The notes below the pieces were generated by a model, which was not told where the DNA came from, ran no database searches, and worked only from the letters and a program-made list of their open reading frames with translations. This document shows positions 21,390 to 29,968 of a DNA stretch of 64,000 nucleotides, in pieces (the stretch's first letter is position 1; every line of letters starts with the position of its first letter). The stretch is from Halalkalibacter suaedae (GTDB taxonomy: Bacteria > Bacillota > Bacilli > Bacillales > Bacillaceae_D). Both the position numbers and the translations under genes were made by a program. The stretch is from positions 434,001 to 498,000 of the forward strand of contig NZ_JAGKSQ010000001.1 in the NCBI RefSeq assembly GCF_017939705.1. The letters are read 5' to 3'.

Positions 21390-21426
21390 AGGGTGCACCA
21401 AGGGTTTTTCACCTTTGGTACACCCT
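21390..21426. terminator. Bidirectional terminator between coat genes and chemoreceptor
   Basis: Arms AGGGTGCACCAAGG and CTTTGGTACACCCT with one mismatch and a T-rich loop; A-run on the left and T-rich sequence on the right. It serves the convergent coat genes and the chemoreceptor gene. Confidence 0.8.
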
Positions 21427-21443
21427 ATTTTAGTTGGTTCTCC

Positions 21444-22970
21444 CTAGTCCTGCTCCTTCATTCTAGAAGTTAGCTGATTGAGCTCTTCTCCGAGATCAGC
21501 AAGTGAGCTTGAAATACTCTGTAGTACTTCTACAGAAGCCAGCTGTTGCTGTGAAGCACTAGCAATATCTTCACTACTCGCTTGAGATTTCTTTGTGATT
21601 TTTGTCATATCACTAACGGAGCTGCCAACTGATTGAGAATGGCTGACCACTTCCTGAGCGGTTGCAAGCATTTCTGAAAGTTGTGTTTCAACCCCTTTTG
21701 TCGCAGAAACAATTTGATCAAACATTGTTTTAGCAGAAGCAATCGCCTCACGACCTGAAAAGACCTCTTTTTCATTAGAAGAGACAAGCTCTACTGCCTT
21801 AGACGTTTCTTTTTGGATATCTTGGATAATTGCGTTAATTTCTTTCGTTGATGTTTCCGTCTGAGCAGACAATTTCCGGACCTCATCTGCCACAACAGCA
21901 AAACCTCTCCCGTGTTCACCAGCTCTTGCTGCTTCAATCGACGCATTCAAGGCAAGCAAATTCGTCTGATTTGAAATCTCAGTAATCGCTGTTACAATTT
22001 GACCAATTTTAATCGAGCGATCTTCGAGTTGATCAATGACATTGGCCATTTCCTTAAAGGCCTGAAAGATGGAAGTCATTTGAACTGTCGCCTTTCCAAT
22101 TACATCTTGGCCATCAATCGCCCCTGAAACGGTATCAATCGATGATTGACTTACTGATTTCGTTCGATGAACAATCTCATTAATACCTTCACTCATCGTA
22201 AATATTAATTTCTCACTTTGCTCTGCATGTTTCAACTGAACCTCAGCACCTGAAGCTAATTCAGTAATAGCACCTGCAATATCTTGACTAGCTTTAGTTG
22301 ACTCTTGAGAGCCTTCTTTTAGTTGACGGACAGATTCAAGAACTAGTTCAGCCGTTCTCGTTAACTGCTCGACAACCTCATTTGCTTTTTGTCGCTGCTC
22401 TTCTTTCTGTTGCTCAAGCTGGATTGTACTACGATTTTTAAAATGGATTAGCAGTACACCTGCACCACTCATCAAAATTAAATACACAGCATGAATCATT
22501 AGCAAGGAAAAATAATAATCATCGGTTCCACATAAGAGACGCGGAAAGAAAAAGTAGCCTCCAAAATGCTGAACAGCAAAAATGATTGCACTAATCAAGA
22601 CAAGTTTGATCGAGTTAAAAAACGTGATAAAGGCAATAACCATAAAGATTGAAAAATGATATTCAACTAGACCGTCGCCACCCGCAATCGTGGAGATGCT
22701 AGCAAATGTTAATGTTAATGTTAAAAATAATGGTAATCGCTTACTAGATTTGTCTCGGTAATAGAGAACAGCACTAATCGCTAAGAATAACAAAGGTAGG
22801 ATAAAAAAAAGATTTTGGAGCATTTGTAATGGTGCTGTGATCTCTGTAATTCCTCTTAAAAGAAGATAGGTATCTAAAAAGCCAAAAACTCGGTGAAGCA
22901 AGTGTACTAATATAGAAATACCAACGACGATGATCGAAATTAAGAAAATGATTTGATTTCTCTGAGACAT
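21444..22970 (-). CDS. Methyl-accepting chemotaxis protein with multi-span membrane N-terminus
   Basis: Chemoreceptor of about 508 residues. Unlike classical receptors with one external domain, residues 1-185 hold about six membrane segments. A coiled coil and the MCP signalling domain follow, with the invariant hairpin [25 protein letters not shown] (about residues 340-364) that binds CheA/CheW. The ligand is unknown; the membrane sensor could read membrane or small hydrophobic signals. Start at MSQRNQII with GGGGAG upstream. Probable Spo0A boxes lie about 90-115 bases upstream of the start codon. Confidence 0.9.
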   Translation of the reverse strand: MSQRNQIIFLISIIVVGISILVHLLHRVFGFLDTYLLLRGITEITAPLQMLQNLFFILPLLFLAISAVLYYRDKSSKRLPLFLTLTLTFASISTIAGGDGLVEYHFSIFMVIAFITFFNSIKLVLISAIIFAVQHFGGYFFFPRLLCGTDDYYFSLLMIHAVYLILMSGAGVLLIHFKNRSTIQLEQQKEEQRQKANEVVEQLTRTAELVLESVRQLKEGSQESTKASQDIAGAITELASGAEVQLKHAEQSEKLIFTMSEGINEIVHRTKSVSQSSIDTVSGAIDGQDVIGKATVQMTSIFQAFKEMANVIDQLEDRSIKIGQIVTAITEISNQTNLLALNASIEAARAGEHGRGFAVVADEVRKLSAQTETSTKEINAIIQDIQKETSKAVELVSSNEKEVFSGREAIASAKTMFDQIVSATKGVETQLSEMLATAQEVVSHSQSVGSSVSDMTKITKKSQASSEDIASASQQQLASVEVLQSISSSLADLGEELNQLTSRMKEQD

Positions 22971-23051
22971 AACGAACTCCCCTTTACATTGATTCATTAG
23001 TACACCATTTCTATCTGCAAATGTTTTACTGATGTTATTAAAATTTTAATC

Positions 23052-23092
23052 TATAATTCGACAATATTCTACACATTTTTTGTCGAATTATA
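23052..23092 (-). promoter_or_regulatory. Inverted pair of probable Spo0A (0A) boxes
   Basis: Perfect inverted repeat: TATAATTCGACA, 17 bases, TGTCGAATTATA. Each arm contains TGTCGAA, the core of the 0A box (TTTGTCGAA is exact on the plus strand). It lies upstream of the chemoreceptor gene. Confidence 0.55.
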
Positions 23093-23153
23093 TTTTTTTA
23101 TTTCATAGAGCTGTATACAATTTACTTATGCCCTTATTACTAACTAATGGAAA

Positions 23154-23176
23154 AGACCACCGAAAAACGGTGGTCT
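23154..23176. other. Hairpin, copy 1 of a duplicated stem
   Basis: AGACCACCG, loop AAAAA, CGGTGGTCT. Near-identical stem recurs at 23575-23598. Not adjacent to a gene end. Apart from this, repeat B2 and the 0A boxes, nothing else is recognisable in 22970-23625. Confidence 0.6.
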
Positions 23177-23368
23177 GAGACTGTAGACAAAAACCTAGAA
23201 CCAACTATATATGAGATTAGTTACAATCTCTTGAATGGTTGGATGCACACTGTGATTGCCAAAATCATATCGGTAATTTTCTACTTTCATTAGATAATAG
23301 GGGACTACACCTGTTAGAAGGAATGTGTTGAAAAGGAAGGACGATCCCATTCATTATACCTCTAACGC

Positions 23369-23484
23369 AGCGGACGGGATGGTGGGCCGACTCCTGTAGG
23401 AAATAAGGGCAAAATGGAAATCCACCGGCGAAGCCGGTTAGTTCCATGCCCTCCTACGGAAAGCGTGCCCCCATCCCGGTAGCG
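23369..23484 (+). repeat. Family B intergenic repeat, copy B2
   Basis: Same architecture as B1: AGCGGACGGGATGG start, CTCCTGTAGGA, GGGCAAAATGGAAATCCACC, inner CCGGCGAAGCCGG, CTCCTACGGAAAGCG and CCCATCCCGGTAGCG end. Compensating differences between the CTCCTGTAGG and CCTACGG motifs keep pairing possible. Confidence 0.9.
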
Positions 23485-23574
23485 GAGTCGAAGCGTCTTA
23501 TTATAGCCTATAGCCCTTCTTACTAATAAAAAAAGCTTACTAATTCCTCTCAAAAGATCTTTGTCAACAAGCTA

Positions 23575-23598
23575 AGACCACCGAACAAACGGTGGTCT
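23575..23598 (-). other. Hairpin, copy 2 of a duplicated stem, downstream of ohr
   Basis: AGACCACCG, loop AACAAA, CGGTGGTCT. It lies 27 bases after the ohr stop and may terminate that transcript, although no T-run follows on the minus strand. Confidence 0.5.
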
Positions 23599-23624
23599 AC
23601 AAAACTATCGGTATTTTTTATTCC

Positions 23625-24050
23625 CTATTCAACAACTTCAACCGTCACTTCAATATTTCCTCTAGTCGCTTTTGAATATGGGCAAAATTCATGAGCCTTA
23701 TGGGCCAACTCTTCTAGCTGAGATTTCTCAACACCAGAGGCCTTCACCTCAAGGGTAACAGCCAATTTAAAACCATCGTCTGTCTCATCCTTAAGTAAGC
23801 TGACATTGGCAGTAACCTCAGACTCTAACTCAACACCAGCATTTTTCGCCATAAGGTTAAGGGCACCATCAAAGCAAGCCGAGTAACCTGCGGCAAACAG
23901 TTGCTCTGGGTTCGTTGCATCCGGAATTTGCTTTGCTCTTGGTGTTCCTGGCATGGCAACATCTAAGTTGATTGTCCCGTCTGATGATTGAACCTTTCCT
24001 TCTCTTCCTCCGACTGCACTAACTGATGCTGTAAATAATGGTTTTGTCAT
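23625..24050 (-). CDS. ohr: Organic hydroperoxide resistance protein (Ohr/OsmC family)
   Basis: Thiol peroxidase of 141 residues that reduces organic hydroperoxides. Catalytic cysteines are in AAGYSACFDGAL (about residue 54) and HEFCPYSKATRGN (about 120), with the Arg of the active site in the N-terminal part. The second Met (MTKPLFTA) is used as start because GGAG directly abuts the first ATG but is 9 bases from this one. No OhrR regulator gene is adjacent. Confidence 0.93.
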   Translation of the reverse strand: MTKPLFTASVSAVGGREGKVQSSDGTINLDVAMPGTPRAKQIPDATNPEQLFAAGYSACFDGALNLMAKNAGVELESEVTANVSLLKDETDDGFKLAVTLEVKASGVEKSQLEELAHKAHEFCPYSKATRGNIEVTVEVVE

Positions 24051-24228
24051 ATCATTCATCTCCTTTTATTTGTTATAGGTTTATGTAAATCTCTTTCGAT
24101 GTTATCCTATTCGCTACGTTTTACATCATTCCCTTATTACACAAACTAAAACATAAACGGACCAAAATCCTTGAAAGAACGCTCTACCTTTGTTAATAGT
24201 AGTATGATGGAGAAAAGGAGGAAATAAA

Positions 24229-24630
24229 ATGGAACAAAGACTAGAAATTAAAACAAACGCCCGCGACCAAATGATTGAAATCACATCAGATATTAACAAG
24301 TGGATTCAATCGATTGGCATGAACAGCGGTATCGTCATTGTCTCATCACTTCATACAACAGCAGGGATTACAATCAACGAAAACGCTGATCCAGATGTAA
24401 AAACAGACATGCTTCGACGCTTAGATGAAGTGTACCCTTGGGAGCATCCAAAAGATTTACATATGGAAGGAAACACAGCCTCACATTTGAAAACAAGTAC
24501 CGTCGGCCATGCTCAGACACTAATTGTCTCGAATGGCAAACTCATTCTTGGTACATGGCAAGGTGTCTATTTCTGCGAGTTTGACGGACCACGAAATCGC
24601 TCGTGTGTTCTAAAGGCAATCTTTGATTAA
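24229..24630 (+). CDS. YjbQ/UPF0047 family protein
   Basis: Compact single-domain protein of 133 residues of the YjbQ (secondary thiamine-phosphate synthase-like) family. Family signatures visible are [16 protein letters not shown] (about residues 44-59), the histidine-containing [13 protein letters not shown] and [16 protein letters not shown] (about 106-121). Some members complement thiE mutants weakly, but the native role is unclear. RBS GGAGG. Confidence 0.88.
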   Translation: MEQRLEIKTNARDQMIEITSDINKWIQSIGMNSGIVIVSSLHTTAGITINENADPDVKTDMLRRLDEVYPWEHPKDLHMEGNTASHLKTSTVGHAQTLIVSNGKLILGTWQGVYFCEFDGPRNRSCVLKAIFD

Positions 24631-24646
24631 TCTTTACAATAAACAG

Positions 24647-24668
24647 AGGCTTGGACATAACTAAAGTG
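24647..24668 (-). repeat. Family A solo outer arm (A6 remnant)
   Basis: AGGCTTGGACATAACTAAAGTG matches, with one difference, the reverse complement of the right arm of family A copies. No core or second arm follows. Other content of the gap 24630-25092: two hairpins and repeat B3; no gene. Confidence 0.65.
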
Positions 24669-24700
24669 ATTGACTGAATTTTCCAAACAAAACCTCTTTT

Positions 24701-24728
24701 AGTGGTCTCATGCAAATGTGAGGCCACT
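24701..24728. other. Hairpin sharing GAGGCCACTGA with the eno 3' region
   Basis: AGTGGTCTCA and TGAGGCCACT form a stem with one G-T pair and an 8-base loop. The flank TGAGGCCACTGA recurs at 49671-49681 behind eno. Confidence 0.5.
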
Positions 24729-24765
24729 GATAATCGTAATTTTTGATTAGTTGCAGGTGAAAAAT

Positions 24766-24818
24766 AGGAGTACAGGAAAAGATAATCCATAGCATGGGTC
24801 ATCTTTCCCTGTACTCCT
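24766..24818 (+). terminator. Long hairpin, probable terminator for the YjbQ gene
   Basis: Arms AGGAGTACAGG-AAAGAT and ATCTTT-CCTGTACTCCT around a loop of about 17 bases, followed by TTTTGATTTTTTC. The distance of about 135 bases from the yjbQ stop is long. Confidence 0.6.
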
Positions 24819-24919
24819 TTTGATTTTTTCTCTTTTATGTTTTTCATAGCCAAAATTATACAGTATTCTCTTGATGTTCACTGTGAAGAGCAGAAAAATT
24901 CTATCCTTCCTTTCATCTA

Positions 24920-25036
24920 AGCGGACGGGATGGGAGGGCCGACTCCTGCAGGATTAAAGGGCAGGTTGAAATCCACCGGCCTAGCCGGTTAGTTCAGCGC
25001 CCACCTGCGGAAAGCGCGCCCCCCATCCCGGTAGCG
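24920..25036 (+). repeat. Family B intergenic repeat, copy B3
   Basis: AGCGGACGGGATGGG start, CTCCTGCAGGA, GGGCAGGTTGAAATCCACC, inner CCGGCCTAGCCGG, CACCTGCGGAAAGCG and CCCATCCCGGTAGCG end. Located just downstream of hxlR. Confidence 0.9.
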
Positions 25037-25091
25037 GAATCGAAGCGACTTTTATGGCTACTCTCTTTCTATCTCTAGTCAAGAGTGTTAT

Positions 25092-25457
25092 TTATGTACC
25101 CTCAAGAATCTGGACTGATTTCTCGATCCCCTGTGTCTTAATATAATCCTTGCCCCAATTGTACATCGAATCAAGAATCGGCATCAATGTCTGTCCTTGC
25201 TCTGTTAGGGAATATTCCACCTTAGGGGGAACTACCGGATACACTTCCCTGTGAACGATAGCATCTTCTTCCAATTCCCTCAATTGATTAACAAGCATTC
25301 GCTGAGTTATACCCGGAATGAGTGTTTTAAGTTCCCCAAAACGTTTTGTTCCTTCTTTCCCCAAATGCCATAAGATGATCATTTTCCACTTCCCACCAAT
25401 GACTGTGAGTGTTAGTTCCTTTTCGCAATTAAAAATCCGTTCTTCCATACGTGACAT
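25092..25457 (-). CDS. hxlR: HxlR-family transcriptional regulator
   Basis: Winged-helix protein of 121 residues. The HxlR domain is clear: [22 protein letters not shown] at the N-terminus (located about residues 10-31), then [20 protein letters not shown] and the wing [15 protein letters not shown]. HxlR activates hxlAB in response to formaldehyde in B. subtilis. Divergent from hxlAB with 139 bases between the start codons, the same arrangement as in B. subtilis, which supports this gene name. Confidence 0.88.
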   Translation of the reverse strand: MSRMEERIFNCEKELTLTVIGGKWKMIILWHLGKEGTKRFGELKTLIPGITQRMLVNQLRELEEDAIVHREVYPVVPPKVEYSLTEQGQTLMPILDSMYNWGKDYIKTQGIEKSVQILEGT

Positions 25458-25596
25458 AGCTAACCCCTCCTAGCCCTTATTATAACTGACAGTATACTTT
25501 TAGGCACTATGTAAAGTTTAAGTGCGTACTATTCATCGAGTAAATTTAACTATACACTTCTTAATGAAACATAATAAAAACGTAGGAGTGATTTTA

Positions 25597-26229
25597 ATGG
25601 AATTACAATTAGCATTAGATCTAGTGGATATCCCTGGTGCAATCGAAGTCATTAAAGAGGTTGAGGAGCATATTGATATCGTTGAAATCGGTACTCCTGT
25701 TGTTATTAATGAAGGGTTACGTGCAGTAAAAGAAGTTAAGTCAGCTTTCCCTAATTTAACTGTCTTAGCTGATTTAAAAATTATGGATGCGGCAGGGTAC
25801 GAAGTAATGAAGGCATCAGAGGCCGGTGCAGACATCATTACCATTCTCGGTGCTGCTGAGGACGAATCAATTAAAGGTGCAATTGAAGAGGCAAAGAAAC
25901 AAAACAAAAAAATCCTTGTTGATATGATCGCTGTAAAGGATTTAGTTAAGCGGGCAGAAGAGCTCGATAAGCTTGGAGCAGATTATATTTGTGTACATAC
26001 AGGCTACGACCTTCAAGCTGTTGGACAAAATTCATTTGCTGATTTAGCAGCAATTAAGAGTGTCGTAAAAAATGCAAAGACAGCTATCGCTGGTGGAATT
26101 AAATTAGATACAATCGCAGAAGCCATTCAAGCGAAGCCAGATTTAATTATTGTAGGTGGCGGAATTGCTGGTCAAGATGACAAGAAAGCCGCTGCAGCGA
26201 AAATGAAAGAATTAATGGCACAAGGCTAA
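25597..26229 (+). CDS. hxlA: 3-hexulose-6-phosphate synthase
   Basis: First step of the ribulose-monophosphate pathway: condenses formaldehyde with ribulose 5-phosphate. The 210-residue TIM barrel shows ALDLVDIPGAIEV at the N-terminus, VEIGTPVV, ADLKIMDAAGYE (about residues 61-72), and IVGGGIAG near the phosphate site. Start MELQLALD is supported by GGAG; an upstream in-frame ATG lies in the regulatory region. Followed after 4 bases by hxlB. Function here is most likely formaldehyde detoxification. Confidence 0.95.
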   Translation: MELQLALDLVDIPGAIEVIKEVEEHIDIVEIGTPVVINEGLRAVKEVKSAFPNLTVLADLKIMDAAGYEVMKASEAGADIITILGAAEDESIKGAIEEAKKQNKKILVDMIAVKDLVKRAEELDKLGADYICVHTGYDLQAVGQNSFADLAAIKSVVKNAKTAIAGGIKLDTIAEAIQAKPDLIIVGGGIAGQDDKKAAAAKMKELMAQG

Positions 26230-26233
26230 ACCA

Positions 26234-26791
26234 ATGGAGCCAACTCAATATCTAGCTAAAATTCTTGAAGAATTACAAGTCGCTGTGACCACTATTTCAG
26301 ACCAGAATGCCCACAAGCTAGTTGAACGAATTGCAGCAGCTAACAAGGTATTTGTTAGTGGTGCCGGAAGATCTGGCTTAATGGGTAAGGCATTTGCGAT
26401 GCGGATGATGCATATGGGAGTCGACGCATATGTTGTCGGAGAGACTGTTACCGCCAACCTAGAAAAAGGTGATTTATTAATTATCGGTTCTGGTTCTGGT
26501 GAAACAAAGAGCTTAATCCCGATTGTTGAAAAAGCAAAGAGCTTAGGTGGAGATGTTGCTGTCGTTACACTGTCATCAGAGTCAACGCTCGCCAAGCTAG
26601 CTGATCTTACAATCATCTTGCCTGGTTCTCCAAAGGATCATTCTGGAAACAGCAGTATAACCATTCAACCAATGGGTTCTTTATTCGAACAAACATTGCT
26701 GCTTTTTTATGATTCGCTTATTTTAAGCTATATGGAAAATAAGCAGCTTGATTCACAAACAATGTACGGAAAGCATGCGAATTTAGAATAA
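26234..26791 (+). CDS. hxlB: 6-phospho-3-hexuloisomerase
   Basis: SIS-domain isomerase of 185 residues converting hexulose 6-phosphate to fructose 6-phosphate, the second RuMP step. The SIS phosphosugar site is seen in VFVSGAGRSGLMGKAFAMR (about residues 36-54) and IIGSGSGETKSL (about 80-91). The RBS is poor and the start is 4 bases after the hxlA stop, so translation probably depends on reinitiation. Ends at a shared terminator. Confidence 0.95.
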   Translation: MEPTQYLAKILEELQVAVTTISDQNAHKLVERIAAANKVFVSGAGRSGLMGKAFAMRMMHMGVDAYVVGETVTANLEKGDLLIIGSGSGETKSLIPIVEKAKSLGGDVAVVTLSSESTLAKLADLTIILPGSPKDHSGNSSITIQPMGSLFEQTLLLFYDSLILSYMENKQLDSQTMYGKHANLE

Positions 26792-26799
26792 TAAAAAAA

Positions 26800-26832
26800 G
26801 TGACTCAAGGCCATTCTTCGACCTTGAGTCAC
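26800..26832. terminator. Bidirectional terminator between hxlB and the DUF624 gene
   Basis: Arms GTGACTCAAGG and CCTTGAGTCAC, perfect, 11-base loop, A-run on the left and TTTTCCTTTT on the right. It closes the hxlAB unit and the convergent sugar operon. Confidence 0.9.
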
Positions 26833-26841
26833 CTTTTCCTT

Positions 26842-27447
26842 TTATATCTCTTCCTCTGTCTTATTCCAAAGTTGTTGATTTAAACCACTGATAATCGTGT
26901 AGCTAAAAAACGCAGCAACACTTCCAACAATCCACAATAAATAAGGAACAAAATAACAAATAATCAAAAGACTCGCTAGTAGTAAAACGACAGAGATCGT
27001 CGTACCTAATTTACCAATAGTAAATAGAAAGGCATTTTTGACAATTGATTTTTTTGAAAGCCTGAAGTTCACCGTAATCGGAAAAAGATATACCGTCATT
27101 CCAATAAAGAAGAAAGTGCCGAAAAATAACAATCCTACTACGAAGCCATTTTGGATATATGTTGTCGTAAATAAGACAAAAAAATCTATAATTAATAAGG
27201 TACCTAGTCCTAGCCAGATAATTCCAACCCAGAAATAATCAGCGAAATTCTTTTTGAAACTAGAAATAAACAGCTTTCCAATTTCATAATCAATGCCAGT
27301 AGTCTTCCACTCTCTTACTACATGAAATAACGCTAGTGTTGAAGGATAAATCGTAATGATCGGCAAACAAAACAAAATCCAGAGCAAGTTAAGAAAGAGA
27401 AAAGCTGTAAAAACCTCTAACGTTCTTTGTAGTTTATTTGCTATCAT
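26842..27447 (-). CDS. DUF624 (YesL-type) membrane protein
   Basis: Integral membrane protein of 201 residues with about five hydrophobic helices (about 14-38, 75-95, 105-127, 143-165 and 170-190). The N-terminal LNLLWILFCLPIITIYPS is characteristic of DUF624/YesL proteins, which occur in carbohydrate-uptake operons; their role is unknown, perhaps in transporter assembly. Last gene of the beta-glucoside operon, 35 bases after the GH1 gene, RBS GGGGAG. Confidence 0.83.
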   Translation of the reverse strand: MIANKLQRTLEVFTAFLFLNLLWILFCLPIITIYPSTLALFHVVREWKTTGIDYEIGKLFISSFKKNFADYFWVGIIWLGLGTLLIIDFFVLFTTTYIQNGFVVGLLFFGTFFFIGMTVYLFPITVNFRLSKKSIVKNAFLFTIGKLGTTISVVLLLASLLIICYFVPYLLWIVGSVAAFFSYTIISGLNQQLWNKTEEEI

Positions 27448-27482
27448 CCTTTTCTCCCCTAACTTGTAGTCTGTTTATAAAA

Positions 27483-28832
27483 TCATTCGCCTAAATTAAA
27501 CCAGCCATTTTGAATCGCTTGCTTATACCAATAGAAGCTCTCTTTTTTCGTACGTTCAAGTGTTCTGTAGTTAACATGAACAATCCCAAATCGCATATTA
27601 TATCCTTCCGCCCACTCAAAGTTATCAAGCAAAGACCACGTTAAATAGCCTTTAATATTCACACCTGAGTTCATTGCACGATTCAATGCTGTTAAATGCT
27701 GTTTCAAATAATCAATTCTACCTTGATCATGAACACGTCCATCTACAGGTTCATCGTTATAGCACGAACCATTTTCCGTGATATAGATCGGCACCTGCCC
27801 GTACTGCTCAGTAATATAGCATAGTACCTTGTAAAATCCTTCAGGATAGACATTCCAGCCGATATCTGTCTTTTCATACCCTTGATCAACACGCTCGTGG
27901 TCAAATAAGCCTTCGTTCTCCTTATAGCGACTAACACTACCTGTATAATAGTTAATTCCTAGAAAATCAATTGGTTGGCTAATGATCTCCATATCACCGT
28001 CAAGGATAGGAACGGTCACTCCTTTTTCTTTAAACCAATCTACCATAAATTGCGGATATGTCCCTTTAAATACAGGCTCAAAGAACCACTCAATGAAGAA
28101 GGCATTTGCTCTCGCACATGCATCAATATCTTCCTGTTCATTACTAAATGGCTCGTTCCACTCAACATTTGGAGCATAGCCAATCTCACCAGTTGTTCCT
28201 AAATCTCTGAACTTCTTAACCGTTTTCCCGTGTGCAACATGAAGATGGTGGGCCACATTTGTCGCTAACTGTAAATCGGTATACCCCGGTGCATGTGCTC
28301 CAATATAATTCGATAAGTAAGAGACACACCATGGCTCATTAAATGTCAGCCATTTCGTAATCTTTCCATCAAATTCATTGAACATTGTTTCAGCATAGCG
28401 AACAAATGCATCAATCGTAGCCCGGTTATCCCAACCACCTTGATCTTGAAGAGCTTGTGGGAGATCCCAGTGATACAGCGTACATAACGGCTCAATTCCT
28501 GCTTCATTCAGCTTGTCAACCAAAGCATGGTAATAAGCCAACCCTTCTGAATTAACTTCGCCTGTTCCATTCGGAAAAATCCGAGGCCACGCCACAGAAA
28601 AACGGTACGCTGTAATACCAAGATCCTTCATAATCTCAATATCCTCTTCATATCGATGATAGCTATCACATGCAACATCACCATTATCTCCATTGTAGAC
28701 CTTACCAGGAGTTTTAGAGAAGGTATCCCAAATCGATACACCTCTTCCACCTTCGTTCGCTGCACCTTCTATTTGATAGGAAGCGGTAGCCGCCCCCCAG
28801 ATCATCTCTTTAGGAAACTGAATAATTGTCAT
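27483..28832 (-). CDS. Family GH1 beta-glucosidase
   Basis: Glycoside hydrolase family 1 enzyme of 449 residues. Acid/base glutamate in LTFNEPWC (about residue 166) and nucleophile in PIYITENGS (about 354), with the N-terminal signature FIWGAATASYQIEGA-like sequence near residue 10. No signal peptide, so it acts inside the cell on imported glycosides. Because import is by ABC rather than PTS, a non-phosphorylated beta-glucoside such as cellobiose is the likely substrate (inference). Start MTIIQFPKE with GGAGG 8 bases upstream. Confidence 0.93.
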   Translation of the reverse strand: MTIIQFPKEMIWGAATASYQIEGAANEGGRGVSIWDTFSKTPGKVYNGDNGDVACDSYHRYEEDIEIMKDLGITAYRFSVAWPRIFPNGTGEVNSEGLAYYHALVDKLNEAGIEPLCTLYHWDLPQALQDQGGWDNRATIDAFVRYAETMFNEFDGKITKWLTFNEPWCVSYLSNYIGAHAPGYTDLQLATNVAHHLHVAHGKTVKKFRDLGTTGEIGYAPNVEWNEPFSNEQEDIDACARANAFFIEWFFEPVFKGTYPQFMVDWFKEKGVTVPILDGDMEIISQPIDFLGINYYTGSVSRYKENEGLFDHERVDQGYEKTDIGWNVYPEGFYKVLCYITEQYGQVPIYITENGSCYNDEPVDGRVHDQGRIDYLKQHLTALNRAMNSGVNIKGYLTWSLLDNFEWAEGYNMRFGIVHVNYRTLERTKKESFYWYKQAIQNGWFNLGE

Positions 28833-28861
28833 TCCTTTAACCTCCGTAACATTAAGTATCT

Positions 28862-29875
28862 TTATTTGCTGCCACAAGATTCCCTTATGATTAATTCAGA
28901 ATCAATAAATACAGGCTCTATTCGTTGTTTTCCATTGATTACATCATTTAACATATATGCTGCTAATTTACCAAGTCGATCTTTATCCTGCTTCACTGTA
29001 GTTAATGAAGGATTACTGTAGCGACACGCATCAATATCGTCGACTCCAATCATTCGAATATCATGAGGAACGTTAAGACCACTCTCTTTAATAGCTCTAA
29101 TTGCACCAAACGCCATTAAATCAGATGCAGCAAAGACCGCTTTTGGGTATGGCTCTTTCTGAAGCAGAACTTTCATCGCCTTATAGCCACTTTCTTCGAA
29201 GAAGTCACCATGTTGGATCCATTCTTCATTAATCGCGAGTCCTAGCTGCTTCATTACATTTCTAAAGCCTTTTTCTCGAAATTCAGCAATAGTAGAGTCA
29301 ACCTTGCCACCAATAAAGCCAATTTCTCTAACATTGTGTAAATACAGGTGCTGAACAACTTTTCTTGATAAATTAACATTGTCTGTCATGACAAAGCTAG
29401 CTTTGGGGCCATTTAATTCCAAGTCAATTCCGATGCAGGGAACCCCTTCCTCAACAAGCTCATAAATGGCATCCTCAATTTCTTCACCACCAATAATCAA
29501 ACATCCATCAACATGAAAATGTCTGCATCTCGCTAAGTAGCTTCCGTTATCTTTATAAAACTGTTCATTTGAAAACATAATGATGTCATAACCTAACAGC
29601 CCAATCGCCTTTTTGAAAGAAGTGACAACCTCGTTAAAAAAAGGATGAGTGAAATCAACATTTACCTTCCCAGCATAAATCAATCCAATTAAGTTTGATC
29701 TTTTCGTAGCCAGTGATTTCGCAGAAAAAGTTGGTTGGTAGCCTGTTTCATTAATGACATCCATTACCTTTTTCTTTGTCTTTTCACTGATTCCGTTGTA
29801 GTTGTTCATGATCTTGGATACAGTTCCAGGCGATACACCTGCCATTTTCGCGATGTCTTTTATAGTTAAGTTCAT
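28862..29875 (-). CDS. LacI-family transcriptional regulator
   Basis: Regulator of 337 residues. The N-terminal LacI helix-turn-helix is TIKDIAKMAGVSPGTVSKIMNN (about residues 4-25) with hinge YQPTFSAKSLATKRS, followed by a type-1 periplasmic-binding-like sensor domain. It lies between the permease and GH1 genes and most likely represses this operon through the two GAAA(C/T)CGGTTTC operators upstream of the binding-protein gene. Inducer is unknown, probably a beta-glucoside. Confidence 0.9.
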   Translation of the reverse strand: MNLTIKDIAKMAGVSPGTVSKIMNNYNGISEKTKKKVMDVINETGYQPTFSAKSLATKRSNLIGLIYAGKVNVDFTHPFFNEVVTSFKKAIGLLGYDIIMFSNEQFYKDNGSYLARCRHFHVDGCLIIGGEEIEDAIYELVEEGVPCIGIDLELNGPKASFVMTDNVNLSRKVVQHLYLHNVREIGFIGGKVDSTIAEFREKGFRNVMKQLGLAINEEWIQHGDFFEESGYKAMKVLLQKEPYPKAVFAASDLMAFGAIRAIKESGLNVPHDIRMIGVDDIDACRYSNPSLTTVKQDKDRLGKLAAYMLNDVINGKQRIEPVFIDSELIIRESCGSK

Positions 29876-29968
29876 TGTATTCCCTTCTACTTGCCTTCTT
29901 TATAAATTTGATAGATATACTGTTAGATTACTCATCATTTTGAAACGAATCAAATAATTCTTCTTTTC

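Noticed and set aside
24542-24853. 103-codon minus-strand frame between YjbQ and hxlR
   Set aside because: It overlaps yjbQ, two hairpins and the A6 arm, has no clear RBS and low-complexity translation. Judged non-coding.
25458-25596. HxlR binding repeats between hxlR and hxlA
   Set aside because: Partly repeated AGTATAC/GTACT segments are present, but I could not define a clear repeat or promoter pair.
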